Shown: positions 1 through 11,024, numbered from the stretch's first letter. The stretch is 64,000 nucleotides of DNA from Algibacter mikhailovii (GCF_014651495.1 NZ_BMWZ01000005.1:124001-188000), one strand, 5' to 3'. Translations and numbers: made by a program. The notes: generated from the letters alone by a model not told the origin.

Positions 1-116
1 TGATTTCTTATAAAGAACAGAAAGAAAAAGGATCCTACACTTTATGTGCCAATGGAAGTAGAGTGGCTTATAAACGCATAGGTACTAAAATTATGAAAAA
101 AGGTAAGTTGTTTTAG
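1..116 (+). CDS. C-terminal end of an unidentified protein (partial, runs in from the left edge)
   Basis: Frame 3 is open from the first bases and ends in TAG at 114-116, giving 37 residues that end in KIMKKGKLF. The tail is basic and contains the segment TLCANGSRVAYKRIG. I do not recognise the family, and only the tail is present. It lies 76 bases upstream of umuD on the same strand. Nothing in it resembles the C-terminus of a UmuC-type polymerase. It could be a chance open frame, but the lysine-rich end looks like a real bacterial C-terminus. Confidence 0.4.
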   Translation, partial: ISYKEQKEKGSYTLCANGSRVAYKRIGTKIMKKGKLF

Positions 117-163
117 AGAGCCGCATACAATCTTCTTTTAGTTTCTATTTTTTGATTAAACTT

Positions 164-177
164 TACTATATTTAGTA
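164..177. promoter_or_regulatory. Candidate SOS-type operator upstream of umuD
   Basis: This is the inverted repeat TACTA-tatt-TAGTA. It ends 6 bases before a TATATTTA -7-like box (184-191) that abuts the ATG at 193. An inverted repeat with the same arms and a 2-base spacer lies in the equivalent place before uvrC (28304-28315). Both genes are DNA-damage functions, so a damage-response repressor site is inferred. The repressor itself is not in this window. Confidence 0.4.
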
Positions 178-192
178 CCAAAGTATATTTAA

Positions 193-636
193 ATGATAGC
201 ACACAAATCAAATGCACTAAATATTTTTCAACCGCAGTTTACCGAAAGTCTTGGTGCCCTGTTTTTTGATACAGGGATTTCAGCGGGGTTTCCGTCACCT
301 ACTGAAGATTTTGAGGAGCAACAGCATCTTTCGTTGGATAAAGAACTGGTTAGGAACAAGGAAACTACGTTTTATGCGCGAGTAAGCGGACAGTCAATGA
401 TTGGCGCAGGGTTAGATGATAATGATTTGCTTGTCATTGATAGGAGTTTAGCACCAGCCAATAACAAAATAGCCGTTTGTTTTTTAGATGGTGAGTTTAC
501 AGTGAAACGTTTAAGAGTGGATAAGGATGAAATATGGTTACAACCTGAAAATCCGAACTATCCAATTATTAGAGTTACGGAAGACAATGATTTTGTTGTT
601 TGGGGTATTGTTACTAATGTAATAAAAAAGGTTTAA
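193..636 (+). CDS. umuD: UmuD-like S24 family self-cleaving protease
   Basis: This 147-residue protein matches the UmuD/LexA C-terminal peptidase fold (S24). The Ser/Lys dyad is visible as Ser68 in SGQSM and Lys105 in FTVKRL. The likely self-cleavage site is Ala31-Gly32 in ISAGFPSP, matching the Cys-Gly or Ala-Gly site of the family. There is no N-terminal helix-turn-helix, so it is a UmuD-type mutagenesis accessory protein and not a LexA repressor. In the family, RecA-stimulated cleavage activates it as the partner of the UmuC polymerase. No umuC follows; the next gene is the convergent atpC. A candidate operator lies directly upstream at 164-177. Confidence 0.88.
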   Translation: MIAHKSNALNIFQPQFTESLGALFFDTGISAGFPSPTEDFEEQQHLSLDKELVRNKETTFYARVSGQSMIGAGLDDNDLLVIDRSLAPANNKIAVCFLDGEFTVKRLRVDKDEIWLQPENPNYPIIRVTEDNDFVVWGIVTNVIKKV

Positions 637-644
637 CCTGATTT

Positions 645-694
645 AGAGATAAAAAAAAACGCGAAATCAATGATTTCGCGTTTTTTTTATCTCT
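645..694. terminator. Bidirectional terminator between umuD and atpC
   Basis: This is a near-perfect 50-base palindrome with one bulged A. The GC-containing core CGCGAAATCA/TGATTTCGCG is flanked by A-run and T-run tracts of 8-9 bases. U-tracts therefore follow the stem on either strand. It lies between the convergent ends of umuD and atpC and can serve both. Confidence 0.9.
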
Positions 695-700
695 AAGAAA

Positions 701-722
701 TAATACTAGTCGGCTAGTATTA
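701..722. repeat. Perfect 9-bp hairpin overlapping the atpC stop codon
   Basis: TAATACTAG and CTAGTATTA are separated by the 4-base loop TCGG. The hairpin spans the last codons and stop of atpC (706-708) and lies immediately before the main terminator on the atpC transcript. No T-tract follows it. It could stabilise the mRNA 3' end; that role is inferred. Confidence 0.5.
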
Positions 723-1002
723 TAACCTTGTTATCCTTCATTTCCAGTGTACCTGATTTTATATCAACTAATAGCACTTTGTTATCCACCATATGAGGTT
801 TTACTTCAGGGTGTAACTGATCATAATCTAAATGACTCTCAGTATGTACTCTAATTTTTACTTTTCCAGCAGTTAGTGTTGAAACAATAGGAGCGTGATT
901 ATTCAACATTTGAAATTCACCATCAGTTCCTGGAACAGTTACTGAGTCAACTTCTGAACTTGTAAATAATGTAGCTTCAGGTGATACAATTTCTAAATAC
1001 AT
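706..1002 (-). CDS. atpC: F1F0 ATP synthase epsilon subunit
   Basis: This 98-residue protein begins MYLEIVSPEATLF and carries the epsilon-subunit segments VTVPGTDGEFQMLNNHAPIV and LTAGKVKI. It corresponds to the N-terminal beta-sandwich that links gamma to the c-ring. The C-terminal two-helix domain found in E. coli AtpC (about 138 residues) is absent, as is usual for Bacteroidota. It lies 75 bases downstream of atpD and is probably cotranscribed with it. The rest of the ATP synthase genes are not here, which matches the split arrangement common in this phylum. Confidence 0.95.
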   Translation of the reverse strand: MYLEIVSPEATLFTSSEVDSVTVPGTDGEFQMLNNHAPIVSTLTAGKVKIRVHTESHLDYDQLHPEVKPHMVDNKVLLVDIKSGTLEMKDNKVIILAD

Positions 1003-1077
1003 ATTCTTGATATTAGTTATTTGTATTAGTTTATAGTGATATCAAAATAACCATAAACTAATAGCTGTTAACACTTT

Positions 1078-2589
<1,512 letters not shown>

Positions 2590-2647
2590 TTATGTGTTTA
2601 ATATTATGCGACTTAATTGCGTGAAAACTCTTTTTGTTTTCGCGCTG

Positions 2648-2655
2648 CAAAGATA
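2648..2655 (-). promoter_or_regulatory. Bacteroidota-type -7 box for atpD-atpC
   Basis: Read on the minus strand the sequence is TATCTTTG, an exact fit to TANNTTTG. A TTTC element lies about 18 bases upstream, close to the -33 position. The predicted start leaves a leader of roughly 55 bases. That leader contains a 10-bp stem (GCGCGAAAAC with GTTTTCACGC, one mismatch) at 2619-2645. Confidence 0.6.
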
Positions 2656-2703
2656 TATTTTTTAATTGAAAATGAAAGTTCTTTTTTCTAGCTTTTTTGG
2701 AAT

Positions 2704-2733
2704 AAAAAAAGACCTTCAATTTGAAGGCCTTTT
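2704..2733 (-). terminator. Terminator downstream of the SGNH lipoprotein gene
   Basis: The stem AAAGACCTTCAA/TTGAAGGCCTTT has one mismatch and is followed on the minus strand by a run of seven T. It lies 20 bases past the lipoprotein stop and insulates atpD from the upstream operon. Confidence 0.75.
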
Positions 2734-2753
2734 CGTTTAAATATATCGTTATA

Positions 2754-4346
2754 TTATTTAGCAGGTAATAACGGAGAGTAATTGGTTGGATACGTCCCTA
2801 TATCTACTAAATTTCCTGAAGCTTCAAAATTAGAACTATATGTAATATCTATGGCTTTCATAAACTCATTAGCTACTAATGCATAACCTCTAGATGTTAG
2901 GTGAATGCCGTCTAGTGAAAAAGCGCCCCCTGTTATTAAGCCAGATGTTAACGTAAAGTTATCTGAAGTAATACCAGTACTTGTTAATTGCGTTAATAAA
3001 GCATTCATGTCTACAAAGGCTAATCCAGCCTGATTCGCCGCAGCTTCTATAGTGGCGTTAAAATTATCAACAGCGGTTTTAATTTCTGCCTTTTCACTTG
3101 GTATTAAAACCCATTTATCTGCTAACGGAAAACTAATCCCATTAACATTTACGGGGGCAGGTACTCCAGGCTGTGTTTGAGCAATAACTCCACCAGCAGA
3201 TAATACCACCAGATCATCGGCAGTAGCTTGTCTAGCTTTTCCAAAAATGACCCCAAAAGCCCCTGCCGTAGGTGCTCCTAAAACAGGTGTTAGCGCAGCA
3301 GCAATTTCAGCTCTTCTATCCGTTGCCGTTTCATCATTTATTAAAAGGGGGTTAGGACCATCTGCAGTTAATAAATCAATTCTATCTGGCTCTCCTAATG
3401 CCGTAAAAATAGCTTTTAGAGGACCATATAATTGCGCGTTTAAAACAGGAATTTGAGGTGCAAGATCTGCTTGACATTCATCCGTTGGATCAAGCGTATT
3501 CCAGGCAATAGTTGTGAAATGAGCAATATCTGTAACGTATGGTATGTTAGCCACGATACCTTTTGCGCCCCCAGAAGTTAATGTGGCAATCAAAGCGCTA
3601 TAGGTCTGATTAAAACCAACGCCTGGAGGGCCATCAACTGGAGTTATAGGATTGGTGCCATCGCCACCGGAAGTTGCATAACCCAAAACATCATTATTAC
3701 CTATCCATAACGAAAAGAAGGAAGGCGTTTGGGCCATAGTCAGTTCTAAAACACTCGCATCAGGGGTAGATCCTGTCATTCTTATAAAATATGGATTTGC
3801 TAACCCTAATGGTAAATTAGATAAATTACCATATCCAGGGGCTAATAAATGATAACTTTTAGCACCAGGAACCCCCATATTATTGAATGGTCCTGTTGGA
3901 TTATTTAATAAAATATCTGTGGAAACAGTAACAGGTCCTATTACACTTTCTAGACCTGCAGGTGTTGGATCTCCGCTACATGGATTTTCACCTATTACAA
4001 ATCTAGGACCTGCAATTCTACTGCCATTAAGGGCTAAGCCGCCATAGTTGTCATTTACTAAGGGTTGCGTGAAATCTCCTCCGCCAACTAAACCAAATTT
4101 TTCTGATAAAATTTTTGGAAATGACATTTTTTGAGCTGCCAGAAAAACAGTGCCATCAGAAAGTCCTGAGGTTAATGAATTTCCTACTGATACAAATTTG
4201 GAAAAATCAGCTTCTCCCGCAATGAGTGCTGGTAACTGAATTTCTTCTTCAATAGGCACGTTATTATCTCTTAATACATCTTCAGGTGAATTGCATGAAG
4301 TAAAACCTATTAAGATGAATAGAATAATTATATATTTTGTACTCAT
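2754..4346 (-). CDS. SGNH/GDSL-family hydrolase lipoprotein
   Basis: This 530-residue protein has a lipoprotein signal peptide ending in GFTSC (Cys18). The block I motif is GNSL at 55-58, with Asn in place of the usual Asp before Ser57. Block III is present as IGNNDVL and the C-terminal catalytic pair as DGIHL (Asp479, His482). It is therefore likely a membrane-anchored esterase or lipase of the SGNH fold. It follows a TonB-dependent receptor gene by 14 bases and is surely cotranscribed. The pair probably takes up and processes an ester-containing substrate, possibly a lipid; the substrate is unknown. Confidence 0.85.
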   Translation of the reverse strand: MSTKYIIILFILIGFTSCNSPEDVLRDNNVPIEEEIQLPALIAGEADFSKFVSVGNSLTSGLSDGTVFLAAQKMSFPKILSEKFGLVGGGDFTQPLVNDNYGGLALNGSRIAGPRFVIGENPCSGDPTPAGLESVIGPVTVSTDILLNNPTGPFNNMGVPGAKSYHLLAPGYGNLSNLPLGLANPYFIRMTGSTPDASVLELTMAQTPSFFSLWIGNNDVLGYATSGGDGTNPITPVDGPPGVGFNQTYSALIATLTSGGAKGIVANIPYVTDIAHFTTIAWNTLDPTDECQADLAPQIPVLNAQLYGPLKAIFTALGEPDRIDLLTADGPNPLLINDETATDRRAEIAAALTPVLGAPTAGAFGVIFGKARQATADDLVVLSAGGVIAQTQPGVPAPVNVNGISFPLADKWVLIPSEKAEIKTAVDNFNATIEAAANQAGLAFVDMNALLTQLTSTGITSDNFTLTSGLITGGAFSLDGIHLTSRGYALVANEFMKAIDITYSSNFEASGNLVDIGTYPTNYSPLLPAK

Positions 4347-4360
4347 GATGTTCTTTTTTA

Positions 4361-7111
4361 TTAATTGTTAATTGTCCAAGAGAGATAGAACATTGATCCG
4401 ATGTTACCCGTTCCAAATGCAGTAAAATATTCTTCACCAAGTAAATTGGTAGCACCTGCCTTAAATGAAGATTTAAAACTAGGTACCCTTAGGTTAATTT
4501 GAGCATCAACAACATGGAACTCTGGAACCAATCCATTACCAAATGTAGCTTCCCAAAAATAGTCATCACTAAATCTATAGGCGACATTAAATCCGAAGTT
4601 TTTAAACAAATCTGTATTCCCAAACGAAGCTTTAAATTTATGTTCAGGCGTGTTGAAATTTGTCGTGAAATCTGGAAATCTTTGACGATCAAAATCTAAT
4701 TTGGCATAAGTATAACTTCCGCCTAAGTCAAAATTTCCAAATATTTTGGTAGATAAACCAATGGATGCGCCATACGAGTTAACATCGGCTGGTGAATTGG
4801 TGTATGTGCTCCAAGCTTGATAATCATCATTTGCTATTGCAGCAATAGAAAGACCACCATCTCCTGCAGTTCCGTAAAAAGGAGATATTACCACCTCTTG
4901 GGAGATGAAATCCTTGTAACTATTGTAATAGGCACTTAAATCAACTATAATGCCGCTAAACTTACCTCTATATCCAACTTCAATAGAGGATACTTGTTCT
5001 GGTTTTATTAAATCAGGATTGGCTACTTCCAAGTCGCCAGGGTTTTTAGATTCACCAAATGCTTGAACAGAACTGGCTTTGTATGAATTTTCATAAGCAA
5101 CTCGTCCTGTTTGAGTTACCGAACCCGGTTGCCCTATGGCTTGTCCTTCATTGCTAATATCAAAAGTTCTTACATAACGATCTAGGTTACTTGGAGCAGC
5201 ACCAATTAATATGGCTCTACCCGCATCCAGACCAATAAATAAATCTTGTGTGGTTGGATTTCTAAAACCAGTTTGAACAGAAGCTCTTATGTTATGATCT
5301 CTATTAATGGTTAAACCAGCTGATAATCTTGGGGAGAAAAAGCCGTCAAAAAATTCAGATTTATCAAATCGTACAGAACCTGTTAATTTCAGGTCCAGAC
5401 TTTCATTAAGTTCCAAACTTTTTTGAATTTGCGTATATAGACCAAACTCTGAGTAATTAATAGGCCCATCTAAATCTGTATAAATGGTTCCAGATGAATT
5501 TAGGCTATATCTTCTGTATGAACCTCCTACTTGTATTTCGGCAAAATCAATTAAATGACTGAAATTATAATTCGCATCGGAGTGATAGTATTTAGATGCA
5601 TCTTGAAATTTTGACCCCGTACTTAAGTCTGGATCATTAATACTTCTGTCAAAAGCCGCTTGATATTCTGGAGTTCCAGGTTCAAATCTGCCTGATTCGG
5701 CTTGAGTTCTTGCTGCAGCATGAGCTTCCTCTTCAGTAGCACCACCTAATGTGGCTCCGGCATAGGTTTCAATATATTCTCTAAACCAATCTTCATCACT
5801 TTTCCAAGCTCTATTGATGTTTATTCCTGTGAATACCATATCATAGGAATCACCTGCTTTATCAGCTACAACATAGCCTCGTACAAAGAAATTATCATTT
5901 CTTATTTCTAACTTATGCTGTTGTTGGAAGAAATTTGCAATATTATATCGGTTAGTTCCTTGATAAATCGTTGATCCAGTACCCACTTTACCAACATAAG
6001 CAATTTCAAAATCATCTTCAAAAGGACGGTAATAAAGCCCCCAATCTGCTTTAATGCTTTCGGCATTATAGTTTGTTAAATACTTTTCATTATAACCTGT
6101 TCTACTAACGTCAACATCAGGAATAATGCCCTTAACACTTTCAGGAGCTTCTGTTCTTATGTTTGCAGACACTTCATCACCATATATATTAATACCGTCA
6201 TAATCTAAATCGGCTCTTGTTCTATTTGGGTCAATTTTATCAACTTCACTTACTGCAGCCCAATCTGTACCTTTGAGATAACCAAAATTAATTTTTGCGG
6301 CAAATTTATCACTGAATTTATGTGCAATGCGAAGACTTAAGTCGGTGTAGGCATTATCTCCTGCAGCTTCTTGAGAAGTAATACCCCTTTTAATGGATGC
6401 GCTGATGCCTTCATAATCAAAGGGATTTTTACTTCGCATAAATAGGATACCATTAAAGGCGTTTGCGCCATAAAGCGCGGAAGATGCTCCCGGTAAAAGC
6501 TCCACACTTAGGACATCTGTTTCTGTCATACCTACTAAATTTCCAATAGGAAAGTTCAATGCAGGTGTTGAGTTATCCATACCGTCAACAAGTTGCATAA
6601 AGCGATTATTAGCAAATGTGGCAAAACCTCTCGTGTTTACAGATTTAAATGTTAAACTGTTGGTGTTCACATCTACACCTTTTAGGTTTTCTAGACCGTC
6701 ATAAAAATCTGCTGATGCAGTGTTTTTTATTTCTTTTAGGCCTAAGCGTTCTACTGTTACAGGAGATTCAAAAATGCGCTCAGGAGTTCTCGATGCGGAT
6801 ATTACAACAGCGTCTAGTGCAGTACCTTCAATAAGAACAAAATCTATCGTTTGGTTATTTGAAGTAATGTCTTTGGTCACAGTTTCAAATCCTACACTAC
6901 TTGCTTGAATAGCAAATGGCGGATTTTGGCTATAAGTAAGCGTAAAATTGCCGTCAAAATCTGTAACTGTACCACTTGATGTTCCTACAACAATGATGTT
7001 TGCACCAGGAATAGGTTGTTGGTTGTCATCTACTACAGACCCGGTAATTGTAGTTTGCGAATGGGCGAGGCCACAAAAGAGCAACAATAAAATTGGGTAA
7101 ATTGTTTTCAT
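4361..7111 (-). CDS. TonB-dependent outer-membrane receptor
   Basis: This 916-residue protein has a Sec signal peptide ending in GLAHSQ. A carboxypeptidase-regulatory-like domain follows (about residues 20-105, with VVDDNQQPIPGANIIV). The plug begins around VVISASRTPERIFESPV and contains GASSALYGANAFNG. The rest is a C-terminal beta-barrel ending in an aromatic-rich segment, FYLSWTINN. It imports a ligand across the outer membrane using TonB/ExbBD energy. No SusD partner is adjacent; the downstream partner is an SGNH lipoprotein. The substrate is unknown. Confidence 0.93.
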   Translation of the reverse strand: MKTIYPILLLLFCGLAHSQTTITGSVVDDNQQPIPGANIIVVGTSSGTVTDFDGNFTLTYSQNPPFAIQASSVGFETVTKDITSNNQTIDFVLIEGTALDAVVISASRTPERIFESPVTVERLGLKEIKNTASADFYDGLENLKGVDVNTNSLTFKSVNTRGFATFANNRFMQLVDGMDNSTPALNFPIGNLVGMTETDVLSVELLPGASSALYGANAFNGILFMRSKNPFDYEGISASIKRGITSQEAAGDNAYTDLSLRIAHKFSDKFAAKINFGYLKGTDWAAVSEVDKIDPNRTRADLDYDGINIYGDEVSANIRTEAPESVKGIIPDVDVSRTGYNEKYLTNYNAESIKADWGLYYRPFEDDFEIAYVGKVGTGSTIYQGTNRYNIANFFQQQHKLEIRNDNFFVRGYVVADKAGDSYDMVFTGININRAWKSDEDWFREYIETYAGATLGGATEEEAHAAARTQAESGRFEPGTPEYQAAFDRSINDPDLSTGSKFQDASKYYHSDANYNFSHLIDFAEIQVGGSYRRYSLNSSGTIYTDLDGPINYSEFGLYTQIQKSLELNESLDLKLTGSVRFDKSEFFDGFFSPRLSAGLTINRDHNIRASVQTGFRNPTTQDLFIGLDAGRAILIGAAPSNLDRYVRTFDISNEGQAIGQPGSVTQTGRVAYENSYKASSVQAFGESKNPGDLEVANPDLIKPEQVSSIEVGYRGKFSGIIVDLSAYYNSYKDFISQEVVISPFYGTAGDGGLSIAAIANDDYQAWSTYTNSPADVNSYGASIGLSTKIFGNFDLGGSYTYAKLDFDRQRFPDFTTNFNTPEHKFKASFGNTDLFKNFGFNVAYRFSDDYFWEATFGNGLVPEFHVVDAQINLRVPSFKSSFKAGATNLLGEEYFTAFGTGNIGSMFYLSWTINN

Positions 7112-7257
7112 TTAATTAGTGATGTTTAAGTTGAATAATTAGGTCGGTAAGATTATTCAATTCATATTTTTGCTAAAAATATAAAAAATTATGCACGCAT
7201 AGTATATTTTAATAAAAAAAGTATGGTTTTATTATGTAATAGATAAAAATAAGGGCT

Positions 7258-7303
7258 AAAAACACGAATGCCATGATTTGTAAATCATGGCATTCGTGTT
7301 TTT
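7258..7303. terminator. Terminator downstream of glmS
   Basis: This is a perfect 19-bp stem (arms 7261-7279 and 7282-7300, 2-base gap) flanked by A and T runs. It sits 20 bases past the glmS stop and has U-tracts on both strands. Confidence 0.88.
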
Positions 7304-7322
7304 AAACAAGTTACTCGCAATA

Positions 7323-9176
7323 TTATTCCACGGTAACTGATTTAGCTAAGTTTCTTGGTTGGTCTACATTTTTATCTAACATAACTGCTATATGGTAGGA
7401 CAGCAACTGTAGCGGGATGGTTGTTAAAAGGGGTGATAGAAGTTCTAGGGTTTCTGGAACTTCAATGACATGATCAGCCAGACCTTTAACTTGTGTATCT
7501 CCTTCAGTAACAACGCCTATAATTTTCCCTTTTCTTGATTTAATTTCTTGTATGTTACTTACAACTTTCTCATAATGCCCTTTTTTTGTTGCGATAACAA
7601 CAATGGGCATGTTTTCATCAATTAAAGCAATTGGACCATGTTTCATTTCCGCCGCCGGATAACCTTCAGCATGGATATACGAAATCTCTTTTAATTTGAG
7701 TGCGCCTTCTAAGGCCACCGGGAAATTGTACCCTCTTCCCAAATAAAGAAAGTTACTAGCGTTTTTGTAGACTTCAGAAATGGTTTGTATTAGACCGTCA
7801 GATTGTAGCGCCTTTTCTACTTTTTTCGGAATCATTTCTAACTCCAGAAGATGTGTTCGGAAATCAGAACTACTAATAGTCCCTTTAGCTCTTGCAAGTC
7901 TTAAAGCTATTAAAGTTAAAACAGTAATTTGAGTAGTAAATGCCTTTGTTGAAGCAACGCCTATTTCCGGCCCTGCATGGGTGTAGGCTCCTGCGTCTGA
8001 TTCTCTCGCAATAGAGGAACCAACAACATTACAAACTCCAAAAATAAATGCGCCTTTTGATTTAGCAAGTTTTATGGCAGCCAATGTGTCGGCTGTTTCT
8101 CCCGATTGAGAGATGGCAATAAGCACGTCTTTTTCTGTAATAACCGGATTACGGTATCTAAATTCGGAAGCATATTCAACTTCAACAGGAACTCTAGCTA
8201 AATTTTCAAATATATATTCTGCTACCAAACCTGCATGCCATGATGTACCGCAAGCTACGATAATTATTCTATCGGCATTAAGAAACTTTTTCATGTTATC
8301 CTCAATACCCGCCATTTTAATAATGGCTTCGTTTGTTAATAATCGGCCTCTGTATGTATCAGTTATAGCTTTTGGCTGTTCATGGATTTCTTTAAGCATG
8401 AAATGATCATAACCACCTTTTTCTATTTGTTCTAAATTAATTTGAAGTTCTTGAACATATGTGTCAACCAAGGAGTCATCCTTGATTTTTCTTATTTTAA
8501 TGCCTTTATGAAATCGTATAACGGCCATTTCTTCGTCTTCTAAATAGACTGCATTTTTAGTGTATTCTATAAAAGGAGAAGCGTCACTAGCAATAAAGAA
8601 CTCATCTTCATTTTCACCAATACCTATCGCCAAGGGACTACCTAATCTTGCTACCACAACCTCTTCAGGTTTGTTTTTATCAAAAACAGCTATAGCATAA
8701 GCACCAATGACTTGATTTAATGCTATTTGAACGGCCTTACCCAATTTTACATTTTCCTGCTTTTTAACATCTTCAATCAGATTAATTAAAACTTCAGTAT
8801 CTGTATCAGATTGAAAAGAATAGCCCCTTGTGATTAATTCTTGTTTTAAGGACTCATAATTTTCAATAATACCATTATGAATAATTACTAATTCTCCTGA
8901 ATTTGAAACATGAGGATGAGAGTTGACATCATTAGGGACACCGTGTGTTGCCCATCTTGTATGCCCAATCCCTACATTTCCATGTCTGGTAATTTCTTTG
9001 GAAGCTCGATCTTCTAAATCTGCTACCTTACCCTTTGTTTTGGCTACTTTAAGCTCAGTGCCATCAAATAAGGCAATTCCTGCACTGTCGTAACCTCTAT
9101 ACTCTAAGCGCTTTAAGCCTTCAACAACAATAGGGTAGGCTTCTCTTGGTCCTATATATCCAACAATTCCACACAT
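7323..9176 (-). CDS. glmS: Glutamine--fructose-6-phosphate aminotransferase (isomerizing)
   Basis: This 617-residue enzyme makes glucosamine-6-phosphate from fructose-6-phosphate and glutamine, the first step to UDP-GlcNAc for peptidoglycan. MCGIVGYIG supplies the N-terminal nucleophile Cys. The glutaminase domain (about 1-220) contains GIGHTRWATHG. Two SIS sugar-isomerase domains follow, with ISQSGETADT and the C-terminal NLAKSVTVE. Its length is normal. No glmS ribozyme core was recognised in the short upstream region. Confidence 0.98.
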   Translation of the reverse strand: MCGIVGYIGPREAYPIVVEGLKRLEYRGYDSAGIALFDGTELKVAKTKGKVADLEDRASKEITRHGNVGIGHTRWATHGVPNDVNSHPHVSNSGELVIIHNGIIENYESLKQELITRGYSFQSDTDTEVLINLIEDVKKQENVKLGKAVQIALNQVIGAYAIAVFDKNKPEEVVVARLGSPLAIGIGENEDEFFIASDASPFIEYTKNAVYLEDEEMAVIRFHKGIKIRKIKDDSLVDTYVQELQINLEQIEKGGYDHFMLKEIHEQPKAITDTYRGRLLTNEAIIKMAGIEDNMKKFLNADRIIIVACGTSWHAGLVAEYIFENLARVPVEVEYASEFRYRNPVITEKDVLIAISQSGETADTLAAIKLAKSKGAFIFGVCNVVGSSIARESDAGAYTHAGPEIGVASTKAFTTQITVLTLIALRLARAKGTISSSDFRTHLLELEMIPKKVEKALQSDGLIQTISEVYKNASNFLYLGRGYNFPVALEGALKLKEISYIHAEGYPAAEMKHGPIALIDENMPIVVIATKKGHYEKVVSNIQEIKSRKGKIIGVVTEGDTQVKGLADHVIEVPETLELLSPLLTTIPLQLLSYHIAVMLDKNVDQPRNLAKSVTVE

Positions 9177-9332
9177 AATTTTGTTTTTTGATTAGGGTTT
9201 TTAAATTTTGACAAAGATGTCGAATTAATAAATATTATTACTAATTAATATTTGAACGCTATGATTTTAACGATGAAATCCATGGGCAAATACAATTGAA
9301 GACCTAATTGTTTAATTCAGAAACCTTTAAAT

Positions 9333-11024
9333 CTATTTTGACTCTGTAAAGAATATCTTTAGTTGCAATTTTTTGTCTTCTTTACTAGGCGTTTCTTTAC
9401 TACCAAAAACAATAGTGCCTCTAGGAGAGAGTACCGTTGCTGAAGGGACTTCTGTGACATCGTCAGTACTATTTAGTATTTTACCCGTATTGGTGTAATT
9501 TACATTAGTAGAAATCACTAAGCCCAATTTGGTATTGGTAGAATCATTGATTAAAATATTATTTAAATGTTCCGTTATACGAATTTTATACTTGCCGTTG
9601 TCTGGATTTCTTTGCCCTAAACTAATAACTTTAGAATTAAAGGGTTCCTGTGTATTATCCGTTTGATCTATTGTGTAGTCAACAGTTGGTTCATTGTTTT
9701 TTATATCGTAGGCATAAATTCTGTCATAAAAATGATAGTTCTCGTCACCTAAATCTGGTAAGTCTTCATCTTCAAAAACCATTAAATGGGCTTCGTTTAT
9801 AAGTCTTTTTAATAGATATCTATTCGTTAATGGATCTTGAATATATTCGCCATCTTCATCGATTTGTCTAAAGGTATTTTTAAAACATTCGAGAGCGTCG
9901 TCATTTATATTGCCATCACCATCGCAATCCACTAAACCATTAAATAAATCTACTACAGCCATAGAGCCTTCAGTGCCTTTAAGGTATAACTTGGCGTCAC
10001 CTAAATTTTGATCGCCATCATCTAGAGGGATATCATAATTGTTGATAAAGGTATTGAGTTTGTTACCGGTAAAATTAAAAGCGTAATTGTTACTAATTCT
10101 AGCAGTATCTTCCCCATTTGTGTAATACATAGTAATACTGGCATCAGCGTCTAAACTAAATTGCACCATAGTGCCATCAGTTTGAATAGGTTCAACTTTG
10201 AAATAAAGGCCTCTAAAGTAATTTCGAAAGTTATTGGCATTGCTTAATACAGGGTCTCCTTCTTTTTCAATAATTTTTTTCGTCCAGAAGTCATTATCGA
10301 GTGGGTATCTAAAAGCGGGCTCAGATCTTGTTGTTACAGCATCGTCACCCGTTCCAACGGTAGTTTTTATAGTTTCATTGCTAGGAATAAAATCCTCAAT
10401 ATTCAAAATTGGAGCATCTACACCAACAATATGATCATCAAACTTAATTGTAGTGCTTCCGTTTAGAGCCGTATTAACAGAACTACTTGCATTTGAGTAA
10501 TAATTTTGAGCAATGCCCTCTTCGTTATTCGGGTCAAAATCCCTTAAAAAGTATCCGTTTTCATAAATGGTTAATTTGATTTTTGGACTTAAAGTAAGGT
10601 CTTCTTTGTTAGCGCCATATAATGAATCCAACCGATACGTAGGAAATCCATCGTCATCTGCACCGTTTACAGTACTAAAGTATGGGATAGAAATTATAAC
10701 ACTATCAATTATGGGGTTAACGCCGAATTCTGGATCAAAACTATTAGGGGTGATTTGAGTAATGATGCTAGCTTTAGTCTGTCCATAAGCAGGGTCATTA
10801 AATATACCTAATAAGTGTGATGCTAAATTATTTACCTGAATTGCCTCTGTTTTTCTGTTGTAAGCCGTTATTGGCCACAAGGAATCTCTAGTAGCAAAAT
10901 TAAAATTTTCTTTTCCTAATACATCACTGTCAATAACATTGAAATCTTTGTCACAGGCAATAAATGTAGAAACCATTAATATAAAAACAACGGATATATT
11001 TAGGGCTTTAATTGTCTTTTTCAT
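9333..11024 (-). CDS. DUF4270 family lipoprotein
   Basis: This 563-residue protein has a lipoprotein signal ending at Cys24 (STFIACDKDF). The body is beta-rich and aspartate-rich, and matches my recollection of the Bacteroidota-specific DUF4270 family. The function is unknown; it is expected on the cell surface or in the periplasm. It follows the glycogen-synthase-like gene by 24 bases and is probably cotranscribed with it. The pairing next to panC/panD is familiar from other flavobacteria. Confidence 0.8.
   Translation of the reverse strand: MKKTIKALNISVVFILMVSTFIACDKDFNVIDSDVLGKENFNFATRDSLWPITAYNRKTEAIQVNNLASHLLGIFNDPAYGQTKASIITQITPNSFDPEFGVNPIIDSVIISIPYFSTVNGADDDGFPTYRLDSLYGANKEDLTLSPKIKLTIYENGYFLRDFDPNNEEGIAQNYYSNASSSVNTALNGSTTIKFDDHIVGVDAPILNIEDFIPSNETIKTTVGTGDDAVTTRSEPAFRYPLDNDFWTKKIIEKEGDPVLSNANNFRNYFRGLYFKVEPIQTDGTMVQFSLDADASITMYYTNGEDTARISNNYAFNFTGNKLNTFINNYDIPLDDGDQNLGDAKLYLKGTEGSMAVVDLFNGLVDCDGDGNINDDALECFKNTFRQIDEDGEYIQDPLTNRYLLKRLINEAHLMVFEDEDLPDLGDENYHFYDRIYAYDIKNNEPTVDYTIDQTDNTQEPFNSKVISLGQRNPDNGKYKIRITEHLNNILINDSTNTKLGLVISTNVNYTNTGKILNSTDDVTEVPSATVLSPRGTIVFGSKETPSKEDKKLQLKIFFTESK

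Noticed and set aside
9177-9332. Possible glmS ribozyme in the glmS leader
   Set aside because: The region is short, AT-rich and shows no recognisable ribozyme core; the known class is mainly in Gram-positive bacteria.
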